Assembly (NCBI GenBank): GCA_016793635.1
Contig: JAEUMD010000011.1
Span: 372,001-436,000, forward strand
Direction: 5' to 3'
Origin: Hyphomicrobiaceae bacterium
GTDB taxonomy: Bacteria; Pseudomonadota; Alphaproteobacteria; Rhizobiales; Hyphomicrobiaceae
DNA: 64,000 nt
Part shown: positions 56,090-63,715 of the stretch, one piece after another
Numbering within the stretch: position 1 is the first letter of the stretch
Layout of the letters: each line of letters begins with the position of its first letter
Made by a program: the position numbers and the translations under genes
The notes under the pieces: generated by a model
The model's input: the letters and a program-made list of their open reading frames with translations, nothing else
Database searches by the model: none
Told to the model about the DNA's origin: nothing

Positions 56090-57904
56090 ATGCAGAAGCC
56101 GAACAAGCCGGAAACGTCCGATCTCTCCGCCTACAGCATCCCGAATCCCGAGGAATTCACGCGCAACGTGCTGAAGCTCTTCGAGGAAAGCGGCAAGGCG
56201 ATGTCCAGCTACCTGGAGCGCGCCGACACACAGATGAGCCCGTTCACCGCCGCGAGCGAGATGGCGGAGGCCGGCAAGATGATGGGCGAGATCGCCCAGC
56301 GTTGGGTCACCGAGCCGGCCAAGCTCGCCGAGGCGCAGGGATCGCTCATGCGGTCCTACGTCGAGCTCTGGAACAACACGCTCCGGCGCATGCTCGGCGA
56401 AGATGTAAAGCCTGTCGCGGTGCCCGAATCGGGTGACAACCGCTTCAAGGACCCCGAGTGGTCGTCGAACCCCTATTTCGACTTCTGGAAGCAGGCCTAC
56501 CTGCTGACGACCAACTGGGCCGAAGGTATTCTGCAAAAGACAGAGGGCATCGACGAGCGCACGAAGCAGAAGATCGACTTCTACTTCCGCCAGGTTTCGA
56601 GCGCGATGTCGCCCTCGAATTTCCCGATGACCAATCCCGAGGTCGTGCGCGAGACGCTGCAGACGAATGCGCGCAACCTCGTGCAGGGCATGGCGCACTT
56701 CGTCGAGGACATGGAGAAATCGGGCGATCTCCTGAAGATCAGCCAGACCGACATCAACGCCTTCGAGGTCGGCCGCAACCTCGCCGTCACCCCGGGCAAG
56801 GTCGTCTTCCAGAACGATATCCTCCAGCTCATCCAGTACACGCCGACCACCGACAAGGTGCGCGAGGTGCCGCTGCTGGTGGTGCCACCGTGGATCAACA
56901 AGTACTACATCCTCGACCTGACGCCGCCGAAGAGCTTCATCAAGTACGCGGTGGACCAGGGATTCACCGTGTTCGTGGTGTCGTGGGTCAACCCCGACCG
57001 CAACCTCTCGCACAAGTCCTTCGAAGACTACATGAAGGAAGGTGTGCTGGCGGCGACGGACGCGGTACGTCGCGAAACCGGCGTGCCGAAGTGTAACGCG
57101 CTCGGTTACTGCGTCGGTGGCACCCTGCTGGCATCGACGCTCGCCTACTTGGCTGCGCGTGGCGAGCAGCCGATCATCTCGGCGACGTTCCTGACGACGC
57201 AGGTCGATTTCACCAAGGCCGGTGACCTGCTGATCTTCATCGACGACACCCAGTTGAAGAGCCTCGAGGAGATGATGGCCGAGCGCGGCTTCCTCGACGG
57301 CTCGCGCATGGCCAACGTCTTCAACATGATGCGGCCGCGCGACCTGATCTGGCCGTATGTCGTCAACAACTACCTGCTCGGCAAGAAGCCGTTCCCGTTC
57401 GACCTGCTCTACTGGAACCAGGATTCGACGCGCATGCCGGCGGCGAACCACAACTTCTACCTGCGCGAGTTCTATCACGAGAACCGTCTCGCCAAGGGCG
57501 AGATGAAAATCGCCAACACGCCGCTCGATCTCGGCAAGGTCCGTATCCCGATTTACGAGCTCGCCACCAAGGAAGACCACATCGCTCCGGCCAAGTCGGT
57601 GTTCATCGGCTCGAAGCTTTTCGGTGGCCCGGTCGAATTCGTGCTCGCGGGTTCGGGCCACATTGCCGGCGTCGTCAACCCGCCGGACAAGGTGAAGTAC
57701 CAGTACTGGACGGCATCCAAAGCCGCCGCCGATACGCTCGACGACTGGAGCAAGATGGCGCGCGAGACGCCCGGCTCGTGGTGGCCGCACTGGTCGGCTT
57801 GGCTCGCCAAGCAGTCCGGCGCGTGGACCCTGCCGCGTGATCCCGGTGAGAAGCTCGGTGTCATCGAGGCCGCGCCGGGCTCCTACGTGCGCCAGAAGAG
57901 CTGA
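56090..57904 (+). CDS. phaC: Class I poly(3-hydroxyalkanoate) synthase
   Basis: Polymerises hydroxyacyl-CoA into storage granules. 604 residues, within the class I range. The lipase-like box GYCVGGTLLASTLAYLAAR carries the catalytic cysteine (near residue 346), the aspartate lies in TKEDHIAP near residue 500, and the histidine in GSGHIAGVVNPP near residue 530. N-terminal PhaC_N domain over about residues 100-275. No phaE or phaR next to it, nor phaA/phaB; the synthase is an orphan in this window. ATG 56090 has a weak ribosome site. Confidence 0.95.
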   Translation: MQKPNKPETSDLSAYSIPNPEEFTRNVLKLFEESGKAMSSYLERADTQMSPFTAASEMAEAGKMMGEIAQRWVTEPAKLAEAQGSLMRSYVELWNNTLRRMLGEDVKPVAVPESGDNRFKDPEWSSNPYFDFWKQAYLLTTNWAEGILQKTEGIDERTKQKIDFYFRQVSSAMSPSNFPMTNPEVVRETLQTNARNLVQGMAHFVEDMEKSGDLLKISQTDINAFEVGRNLAVTPGKVVFQNDILQLIQYTPTTDKVREVPLLVVPPWINKYYILDLTPPKSFIKYAVDQGFTVFVVSWVNPDRNLSHKSFEDYMKEGVLAATDAVRRETGVPKCNALGYCVGGTLLASTLAYLAARGEQPIISATFLTTQVDFTKAGDLLIFIDDTQLKSLEEMMAERGFLDGSRMANVFNMMRPRDLIWPYVVNNYLLGKKPFPFDLLYWNQDSTRMPAANHNFYLREFYHENRLAKGEMKIANTPLDLGKVRIPIYELATKEDHIAPAKSVFIGSKLFGGPVEFVLAGSGHIAGVVNPPDKVKYQYWTASKAAADTLDDWSKMARETPGSWWPHWSAWLAKQSGAWTLPRDPGEKLGVIEAAPGSYVRQKS

Positions 57905-57931
57905 GCCGGCGCAAGCCGCCCTCACGATCGA

Positions 57932-57961
57932 GCGGCCGTCGGGCTTCGTCCCGGCGGCCGC
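57932..57961 (+). terminator. Hairpin after phaC
   Basis: GCGGCCGTCGGG, loop CTTCGT, CCCGGCGGCCGC: a 12-bp stem with one G-U pair, 27 bases past the stop. No U-tract, so weak as a classic terminator. Confidence 0.5.
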
Positions 57962-58135
57962 TGCCGTTCCGACTCTGCTCATGTTGCCCGCTATGTGCGG
58001 CTTACCCCGCGCCCACTTGTCTCCAACACCTTGCCTCGCGCCAGGGTTCGCTTGCCAGAGGCGCCGAAGCCGCCTATATCCGCTTCGCCGGAGCCCATCC
58101 GACGCCACACCAGCGCTCGGCGCATGGGCTCCCGC

Positions 58136-58210
58136 GGTCCCTTCGTCTATCGGTTAGGACGCGAGATTTTCAATCTTGAAAGACGGGTTCGACTCCCGTA
58201 GGGACCGCCA
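58136..58210 (+). tRNA. tRNA-Glu (anticodon TTC)
   Basis: 75 bases including encoded CCA. Acceptor stem GGTCCCT/AGGGACC, D-loop with TCGGTTAGGAC, anticodon stem CGAGA/TCTTG (one G-U pair) with loop TTTTCAA giving anticodon TTC, and T-arm ACGGGTTCGACTCCCGT. Its 3-prime end is followed at once by an integrase-led element, so it is very probably the integration site. Confidence 0.96.
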
Positions 58211-58391
58211 CCCGCCAATGCACGGCAGTGCACCCCACCGCTTCCCCGATCCCCGCACCCGCAGAAATGCTTGAGTTTTCCCGTTTCCGTGTGCACGGGG
58301 GTGCTCCCCGTTGCACCCGAAGCACTGTACGGTGCTGGGGTGAATGCTGGGGTGCGACGGCCGCGCCCCAGCACGACGGAAGGGGGGAGCG
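58190..58391 (+). other. Left attachment region of the integrated element
   Basis: The element begins at or within the 3-prime part of tRNA-Glu. Between the tRNA and the integrase start lie two copies of TGCTGGGGTG with a 12-base period (58333-58342, 58345-58354) and further GGGTGC sequences, which could be integrase arm sites. The core duplication cannot be seen because the right end is outside the window. Confidence 0.55.
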
Positions 58392-59666
58392 ATGGCGCGG
58401 GCGATGCACAAGCTCACGGCGCGCGGGGTGCAGACCGCCGCGAAGACCGGGCGGCACAGCGACGGCGGGGGGCTCTATCTCGTCGTGGACGCCAAGGCCA
58501 GCGATGAGGGGGCGAAGCACCTAGGAAAGCGATGGGTGTTCATCTACCGGCGCAAGCGCGACGGGCGGCAATCCGAGATGGGGCTGGGTGGCCTCGCGTC
58601 CGTCAGTCTCGCCGACGCACGCAACCTGGCGGCTGAAGCCCGAAAGCATCTCGCCGCCGGCCGCGATCCGATCGACGAGCGCCGCTCCACCGAGGCGGCC
58701 CAGCGCCAGCCGGCGAGCACGCGGACGTTCGGCGCCGTCGCGGACGCCCTGAGGGCCGCCAAGTCTCCGGAGTGGCGCAACGCCAAGCATCGGGCGCAAT
58801 GGCGGATGACGCTCGACGTGTACGCCGGCCCGCTGCGCGAGAAGGCCGTCGACGAGATCACGACCGAAGACGTGCTCGCGGTCCTCATGCCGATCTGGTC
58901 GACGAAGCCGGAAACCGCCTCGCGGACGCGCGCCCGCATCGAGGCCGTGCTCGATGCCGCGCGAGCTCGCGGGCTGATCGCGGCCGGTACGGCGAACCCG
59001 GCGCGGTGGCGCGGCCATCTCGATCACCTTCTGCCGAAGCGCGGAAAGCTCTCGCACGGCCATCACGCCGCGCTGCCGTGGGAGGATCTGCCCGCGTTCA
59101 TGCTCGAGCTGCGAGAGCGCCCCGCGATCGCCGCCCGGGCTCTCGAATGGTGCATTTTGACGGCAGCTCGTCTCGGCGAGGCGCTGGGCACGCGCTGGCG
59201 CGAGATCGACCTCTCGGCGGCCGTGTGGGAGTGCCCGGCCGAGCGGATGAAGGCCTGCAAGCCGCACCGCGTGCCGCTCTCACCGGCTGCGATCGCCGTT
59301 CTCGCCCGCGTGCCCGCCGGCGGGCCCGATGATCTCGTGTTCCCCGGGGCGAAGCGCGGCAAGCCGTTCTCCAACATGGTGATGAAGGCGCTCTTCAAGC
59401 GCATGGGCCGCGACGGCATCACCACACACGGCTTCCGCTCGACGTTCCGCGATTGGGCCGGCGAGGCGACGCCGCACCCGCGCGAAGTGTGCGAGGCCGC
59501 GCTCGCGCACGCCGTCGGCGATGCCGTCGAGCAGGCTTACCGGCGCGGTGATGCGCTCGCGAAGCGCCGCGCGCTCATGACCGACTGGGCCGCCTACTGC
59601 GGCAGCGCCGCGGGCGGCAATGTGGTGCCGCTGCGCACAGCGACGGGAGGGCGAGCCGATGGGTAA
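58392..59666 (+). CDS. int: Tyrosine-type site-specific integrase (P4-like)
   Basis: 424 residues. N-terminal DUF4102-type domain (LTARGVQTAAKTGRHSDGGG, LGGLASVSLADARNLAAEAR), core-binding domain at about 110-205, and C-terminal catalytic domain with the first Arg in TAARLGEALGTRWREID, HGFRSTFRDWA as HxxR, and the nucleophilic tyrosine in HAVGDAVEQAYRRGD. ATG 58392 has GGGGGGAGC upstream; GTG 58344 is an unlikely alternative. Its place right after tRNA-Glu fits P4-like integrases that use tRNA ends. Confidence 0.95.
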   Translation: MARAMHKLTARGVQTAAKTGRHSDGGGLYLVVDAKASDEGAKHLGKRWVFIYRRKRDGRQSEMGLGGLASVSLADARNLAAEARKHLAAGRDPIDERRSTEAAQRQPASTRTFGAVADALRAAKSPEWRNAKHRAQWRMTLDVYAGPLREKAVDEITTEDVLAVLMPIWSTKPETASRTRARIEAVLDAARARGLIAAGTANPARWRGHLDHLLPKRGKLSHGHHAALPWEDLPAFMLELRERPAIAARALEWCILTAARLGEALGTRWREIDLSAAVWECPAERMKACKPHRVPLSPAAIAVLARVPAGGPDDLVFPGAKRGKPFSNMVMKALFKRMGRDGITTHGFRSTFRDWAGEATPHPREVCEAALAHAVGDAVEQAYRRGDALAKRRALMTDWAAYCGSAAGGNVVPLRTATGGRADG

Positions 59667-60390
59667 GGGGAATCGCTGGGCCGTCTATGCGCTGGACGAT
59701 CCGAGGCGGGTTGCCGAACTCGACGAGGATCTGCGCGCCGCGGCGAACCTGCTCGAAACGGAGAATGACAACGGGCTTGCTGCGGCGACAGAGGCCGTGT
59801 GGGCACTTGTGAAATTCGCCGACCTGATCGGCCCTTATCGGTCCGAGCCGATTCAGCGATTGCTCTATGCGCTCGACGACGTTCGCGGGAATGTTCGCCC
59901 CGCCATGTTCGACGTCAAATACATATCCAGCCGAGTGCCGAGCGAACGTGCCGAATTCAACGGGCAGCTGGCCGGGATGATCGAGGTGCTCGGCGGTGCC
60001 GTGGGAAACTACAGCGCCGTGTTTCGAGGGGAAGGCGCCGCTCGGTCGGTCATTGAGAAGGCGCAAGTCTACGCCGCGCGTCGGGGCTGGATGGTGCGCG
60101 ACCTGTCCGGCCTACACGCGGAGGTCATCACAGAGTGGAAGGATGGTACGGGGCACAGAGAGCGTCACGGACCAGGGCGAAAGGGAGCCCCGAGAACAAT
60201 CGACCGGCTGCGCGCCGCGCCTGACGAAGAGCCGCTCAACCAGACTGATCTCGGAAAGCTGCGGCGTGAGCGCTTCGAGGCCCTAATGATTTGCCGCCTT
60301 GCTGATATGGCGGCGCGGCGCGGCGAAGACGTCGGCCTCTGGTGCGAGTTCCAGGCGAACCGAATCTGGTCAGAATCGAGCGACCGATAG
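59659..60390 (+). CDS. Hypothetical protein coupled to the integrase
   Basis: 243 residues, not recognised. No signal peptide or membrane segment; helical and charged, with HREEH-like basic patches around residues 175-195 (TGHRERHGPGRKGAPRTIDR). The start ATG 59659 overlaps the integrase stop by 8 bases, so the two are translationally coupled. Possibly an accessory of the element; no function can be assigned. Confidence 0.6.
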   Translation: MGKGNRWAVYALDDPRRVAELDEDLRAAANLLETENDNGLAAATEAVWALVKFADLIGPYRSEPIQRLLYALDDVRGNVRPAMFDVKYISSRVPSERAEFNGQLAGMIEVLGGAVGNYSAVFRGEGAARSVIEKAQVYAARRGWMVRDLSGLHAEVITEWKDGTGHRERHGPGRKGAPRTIDRLRAAPDEEPLNQTDLGKLRRERFEALMICRLADMAARRGEDVGLWCEFQANRIWSESSDR

Positions 60391-60504
60391 CATTTCAGGC
60401 GTCAAGCGGTTGTTTCCGGAAATTCGAACCCGGCATGTTGCGACATGCAGCGCAGCGCACGAAGCGGCGCTGTCAAGCGGAGCAGCACAGCGAGGTGCGG
60501 AGCT

Positions 60505-60705
60505 ATGAACTTTCACACGACCCAAACGGAAAGCCCGGCGCCGCCGCTGGCGCTTCGACCGGGCCCGGCGGCCAAAGCACTAGGAGTATCGCCCCGCAAG
60601 CTCGCAAAGATGCTGAAGAGCGGCGAGCTTCGGAGCGTCAAGGTGGGATGGGTTCGCCTGATCCCAATGGACGCGATCGACGAACTGCTGAAGGGCGGCG
60701 CCTAA
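60505..60705 (+). CDS. Excisionase-like helix-turn-helix DNA-binding protein
   Basis: 66 residues. The C-terminal 50 residues match the MerR/AlpA-like HTH_17 pattern: RPGPAAKALGVSPRKLAKML then RSVKVGWVRLIPMDAIDELL. Such small proteins act as excisionases or integrase activators in integrative elements. The stop overlaps the next start (TAATG). Confidence 0.72.
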   Translation: MNFHTTQTESPAPPLALRPGPAAKALGVSPRKLAKMLKSGELRSVKVGWVRLIPMDAIDELLKGGA

Positions 60706-61106
60706 TGCAATCGGCGAACGAGAACGCCTTGCCAAGCGCCCGCACCCAGCGCCTCGCCACGGTCAGCCGCATGAGCGAGGAAGCCATTCACCGCACCGTT
60801 GTCGCGCACCTCGCGAGGCGTGCGCGGCCAGGCGTCGTCTACGCGCACGTGCCGAACGGCGAAGCGCGCGGCGCCGGGCTCGGCGGCAAGCTGAAGGCGC
60901 TGGGCACGAGGGCGGGAATGCCCGACCTGATCGCCCTGCACGCCGGGCAGTTCTACGCGCTCGAGTTGAAGCGCGAAGGCGGCCGGCTCACGGAATCGCA
61001 GCGCCAGACGCTCGCCGATCTCGAGGCCGCCGGCGCTCTCACAGCGGTCGCGTACGGCCTGGACGATGCGTTGGGTCGCCTCAGTTCGTGGGGACTTTTG
61101 AGGTAG
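60705..61106 (+). CDS. VRR-NUC domain nuclease
   Basis: 133 residues. A PD-(D/E)xK nuclease of the VRR-NUC type: EEAIHRTVVAHLARRARPGV, then GMPDLIALHAGQFYALELKR with the catalytic Asp, Glu and Lys. Common in phages as a Holliday-junction or branched-DNA nuclease. Starts within the stop of the HTH gene (TAATG), so the two are coupled. Confidence 0.85.
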   Translation: MQSANENALPSARTQRLATVSRMSEEAIHRTVVAHLARRARPGVVYAHVPNGEARGAGLGGKLKALGTRAGMPDLIALHAGQFYALELKREGGRLTESQRQTLADLEAAGALTAVAYGLDDALGRLSSWGLLR

Positions 61107-61199
61107 CAGGCGCGTCGTCCCGTCCCCTCCCGCATCCGAAATTGACGCGCCGTGTTGTCCCGCGTGGGCCGTCCCGATCACTGACCAGAGGCGATCCCC

Positions 61200-61676
61200 A
61201 TGAGCAGCACCACGCGCCACCTAGGTGGCCATGACTACGGCACCGGCATTCCCCCGATCGATCAGCGGACCGCGCCGCCGCGCCCGTCGGTGCGCCCAGC
61301 GCCCACGCGCGGCGCGATGGAGGCGGCCGAGCCCTTCCCCGCGATCGCCGCCACGCCCGGCGAGTTCTCCGCCGACGTCGACGACGGCGCCATCGCGCTC
61401 TCTCGAACGTATCGCGCCTACGACACAGAGGTGAGCCGCATCAAACTGCGTCGGCCGTTGGCTCGCGACATCAAGCAGCATGGCAACCCGTTAAAACTCA
61501 CCACCGGCCCCGACGGCCGTGTCGCCGAAATCGAGGTGCGGTGGGACGCCGTGGCCGCCTACGTGTCGGCGCTCGCGTCACCGCCGCTCCCGCCGTCGAC
61601 GGTCGACGAGTTCGAGTTCATCGATCTCGACGCCTGCGCCGCGGTGATCGCCCGTTTTTTCGTGACGTTCCGCTAG
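61200..61676 (+). CDS. Phage tail assembly chaperone (TAC_7, gpE/gp41 type)
   Basis: 158 residues. The C-terminal 95 residues match the Phage_TAC_7 pattern: VSRIKLRRPLARDIKQHGNP, then LPPSTVDEFEFIDLDACAAV and IARFF. In P2-like phages gpE and the frameshifted E+E' protein guide tail-tube assembly over the tape measure. The N-terminal 55 residues are proline-rich and unlike the family. The frame ends four codons after a T_TTT_TTC heptamer at 61655, where a minus-one shift gives a longer product. It is oddly placed before the terminase gene and away from other tail genes. Confidence 0.75.
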   Translation: MSSTTRHLGGHDYGTGIPPIDQRTAPPRPSVRPAPTRGAMEAAEPFPAIAATPGEFSADVDDGAIALSRTYRAYDTEVSRIKLRRPLARDIKQHGNPLKLTTGPDGRVAEIEVRWDAVAAYVSALASPPLPPSTVDEFEFIDLDACAAVIARFFVTFR

Positions 61677-61697
61677 AGCGCGACGTCACTCTAGCGG
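61655..61697 (+). promoter_or_regulatory. Candidate minus-one ribosomal frameshift signal
   Basis: Heptamer T_TTT_TTC at 61655-61661 sits exactly in the gene's frame. After an 8-base spacer, CCGCTAGAG (61670-61678) and CTCTAGCGG (61689-61697) form a perfect 9-bp stem with a 10-base loop. GTGACGT (61662-61668) is complementary to ACGTCAC (61683-61689) in the loop, so an H-type pseudoknot is also possible. Confidence 0.8.
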
Positions 61698-61822
61698 CTT
61701 ACTGGCTAGCGCACACGTACCGGTGCGATCCGGACGTGTTCCTGGCGAAGTCCCCCGACGAGCTCGTCGCGCACATCGCCGAAACGCAACGCTTGATGAA
61801 GAAAATGGAGCGCCGCCGATGA
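61661..61822 (+). CDS. Minus-one frameshift extension of the tail chaperone (gpE'/GpE type)
   Basis: Re-reading base 61661 after a minus-one shift opens 53 codons up to TGA 61822, giving a 207-residue fusion. The extension (LAAYWLAHTYRCDPDVFLAK, SPDELVAHIAE) has the pattern of P2 GpE-type extensions: a helix, a Pro-Asp turn, and a second helix. The next gene overlaps its stop by four bases (ATGA), which suggests this frame is really translated. Confidence 0.72.
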   Translation, partial: RDVPLERDVTLAAYWLAHTYRCDPDVFLAKSPDELVAHIAETQRLMKKMERRR

Positions 61823-62034
61823 CGTCGAACGTGATCGAGTTCCCTGGCCGCCGGCCGCCTGCTGACGTTGCGCAGACGCCGCCGGCTTCGCCGCAGCACG
61901 CCCGCGCAGCCGGCGCGATCTCCGCGCTACTACGCGGCGAGTTCCGAGACGGTGCCGTCGCCCGGCTGGCTCGTGCGACCGGCTTCGCCGCCGTCCTCCT
62001 GCGCGCGCCATCCGGCGCTGAGCGGGACCGATAA
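61819..62034 (+). CDS. Small hypothetical element protein
   Basis: 71 residues: MTSNVIEFPGRRPPAD, then an alanine-rich helical segment and a charged C-terminus. Starts in the stop of the frameshift extension (ATGA), so it is translationally coupled. No family recognised. Confidence 0.55.
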   Translation: MTSNVIEFPGRRPPADVAQTPPASPQHARAAGAISALLRGEFRDGAVARLARATGFAAVLLRAPSGAERDR

Positions 62035-62039
62035 ACGCG

Positions 62040-62069
62040 ACGGGCTGAGCGTTGGAGCGCTCAGCCCGT
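62040..62069 (+). terminator. Hairpin after the tail-chaperone gene cluster
   Basis: ACGGGCTGAGCG, loop TTGGAG, CGCTCAGCCCGT: a perfect 12-bp stem 6 bases after the stop. No U-tract, so termination may be partial or Rho-assisted. Confidence 0.6.
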
Positions 62070-62152
62070 TCGATGCCTACCAGTGCCCGTTGCGTCCCCG
62101 TTCACCTCGCCAGGTGCGCTGCCGATCGGCAGCCGAAGCGGAAGAACACGCC

Positions 62153-62347
62153 GTGAACACCATAGCAGAGCATCAGCGCCCGCGCCACTGCGCGGCGCGC
62201 GCCGAGATCGTATGCGTTGAAGGCCGCCGGCATCTACGCCGCCGCGTGCACCGCGTCGAGCACCGGCGGGGCCTCATCGTCGTGCATGTGCGCTCGCGGC
62301 TGTTGCCGCTCCCAGCGACGTTCGCTGGCGGGAGGGCGGCGCGATGA
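62153..62347 (+). CDS. Small basic hypothetical protein
   Basis: 64 residues from GTG 62153 with GGAAGAA upstream; many Arg and His residues (EGRRHLRRRVHRVEHRRGLI). Its stop overlaps the next start (ATGA). Could be a DNA- or RNA-binding protein, but it is only a likely gene. Confidence 0.4.
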   Translation: MNTIAEHQRPRHCAARAEIVCVEGRRHLRRRVHRVEHRRGLIVVHVRSRLLPLPATFAGGRAAR

Positions 62348-63048
62348 GCTGGCCGTTCATCAAAATGCCTCGCGGCCGGCTGTCCGAGTGGGCCGACTTG
62401 CTCGGGGAAAAATTCCTCGCGCAATGGCTCCGGTTAGTCGACGAATCACTGAGCGAACCGCAGCCCATGCCGGCCAGCGGCTACACCTCGCCCTGGCTGC
62501 GACGTCGCACGGGCTGCCAGAACGATGCGCACGTTGCCCGGTTCCTCTCTGCCTTACGTGTTGCCGGGCTCGCCGTCGACACTGACACGGGTATCGCTTT
62601 CCCGTTCATCGACGAGGTTTGGGCTGCCCGCGCCGCGCATTCGATGACGAAGAGCGAGAACGGCAAGGGCAACAAGGGTAAGCATCGGCCGGCGCCTCGG
62701 CCGGATCTCGACGGAGCGTCGACGGCGCCGGCGCGCGCCGTGCTGCCCTTGCCGTTGGAAAATACGTCGGAGAAACAGGGCGGGGTGCTAACGGCCGATG
62801 AGCACTCGTCGACAGAAGAAGATTCAGACGAAGATGAAGAAATAGAATCTTCCCCCTCTCGTCCCCCAAGGGCTCGCGTTGGCGCTCTGATCGCACAAGC
62901 AACTGGCGCGGTTGCGCCTGGCGCAGTGAAGAGGCTCGGCAGTGAGAGTGCCGGAGCGCCGGTGAGCACAGGCGAACCCGATCTCCCGCTGAAGCAAGTT
63001 CGCACAACTGCGGCCCTTCGTGGCTCCGATCTCGTCAACCGTCACTGA
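62344..63048 (+). CDS. Hypothetical element protein with acidic disordered middle
   Basis: 234 residues. The first 100 residues are compact and contain a possible winged-helix (RRRTGCQNDAHVARFLSALR); then a low-complexity acidic stretch (STEEDSDEDEEIESSPS, near residue 160) and a basic C-terminus. It could be a phage replication or DNA-binding protein, but I cannot assign it. It is followed by the small-terminase-like gene nine bases after its stop. Confidence 0.6.
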   Translation: MSWPFIKMPRGRLSEWADLLGEKFLAQWLRLVDESLSEPQPMPASGYTSPWLRRRTGCQNDAHVARFLSALRVAGLAVDTDTGIAFPFIDEVWAARAAHSMTKSENGKGNKGKHRPAPRPDLDGASTAPARAVLPLPLENTSEKQGGVLTADEHSSTEEDSDEDEEIESSPSRPPRARVGALIAQATGAVAPGAVKRLGSESAGAPVSTGEPDLPLKQVRTTAALRGSDLVNRH

Positions 63049-63057
63049 GGCCCATCG

Positions 63058-63693
63058 ATGCGCGCTCCCCTCTCCGAACCTTTCGATTCGAACGCCCTCA
63101 CACCGCAACAGGAGCTCTTCGCGCAAGCCTATGCGCAGCACGGCACCGGCGCCGAAGCGCACAGGCAGGCGTACCCTGACGCGAGGTATGGCCGTAACTC
63201 CCGACGCGGGTCGCACCATGGGGAACTGAAAAGGCGCGGCGAACGGGCCCGCGAGGCGCTGATGAACCCCAAGGTGGCGGCACGAATCCTCGAGTTGATG
63301 CCAAATCGCATTGCCGAGTTGAGAGCGAATCCGACCGACGATGAGGCGCAGCACCTCGCCGAGCGACTCCGCGTCAAGCTCGGGCATCTGCGCATCCGCA
63401 TGGCGGCCGCGACGGCGCGCGAGGCAGGCAAGTGGGAGCACCCGCGCGGCATGGTCGTGACGTCGGCGGCGACACTGGCGCCGAGCGCCCTGGGCGCGGA
63501 ACAGCTCGCGGACCTGGTTCGGATCGCAGCGCGCGAAGACATGCCGGCGGCCGTACGGCGGGAAGCGCTTGCCGCCGCGCTGCCGCAACTCGAGGCCCTT
63601 CGCCAAGCTCTCGCCAACACCAATGGCAACGGCTGTGTCCGGTCGGCGATTGCACCCGCCGACGATCGCGGCCAGCATTGTGATTCGCCGTGA
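63058..63693 (+). CDS. Small terminase subunit-like protein
   Basis: 211 residues. The N-terminus LTPQQELFAQAYAQHGTGAE then AHRQAYPD follows the terminase small-subunit HTH pattern. A coiled helical middle part and LADLVRIAAREDMPAAVRRE follow. In phages this protein recognises the packaging site; the large subunit would lie to the right, outside the window. Confidence 0.65.
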   Translation: MRAPLSEPFDSNALTPQQELFAQAYAQHGTGAEAHRQAYPDARYGRNSRRGSHHGELKRRGERAREALMNPKVAARILELMPNRIAELRANPTDDEAQHLAERLRVKLGHLRIRMAAATAREAGKWEHPRGMVVTSAATLAPSALGAEQLADLVRIAAREDMPAAVRREALAAALPQLEALRQALANTNGNGCVRSAIAPADDRGQHCDSP

Positions 63694-63715
63694 ATGGTCG
63701 GCAGGAGGTTGCGCG

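Noticed and set aside
56060-58108. 682-codon open frame opposite phaC
   Set aside because: Antisense shadow; it also runs through the non-coding region after phaC and lacks motifs.
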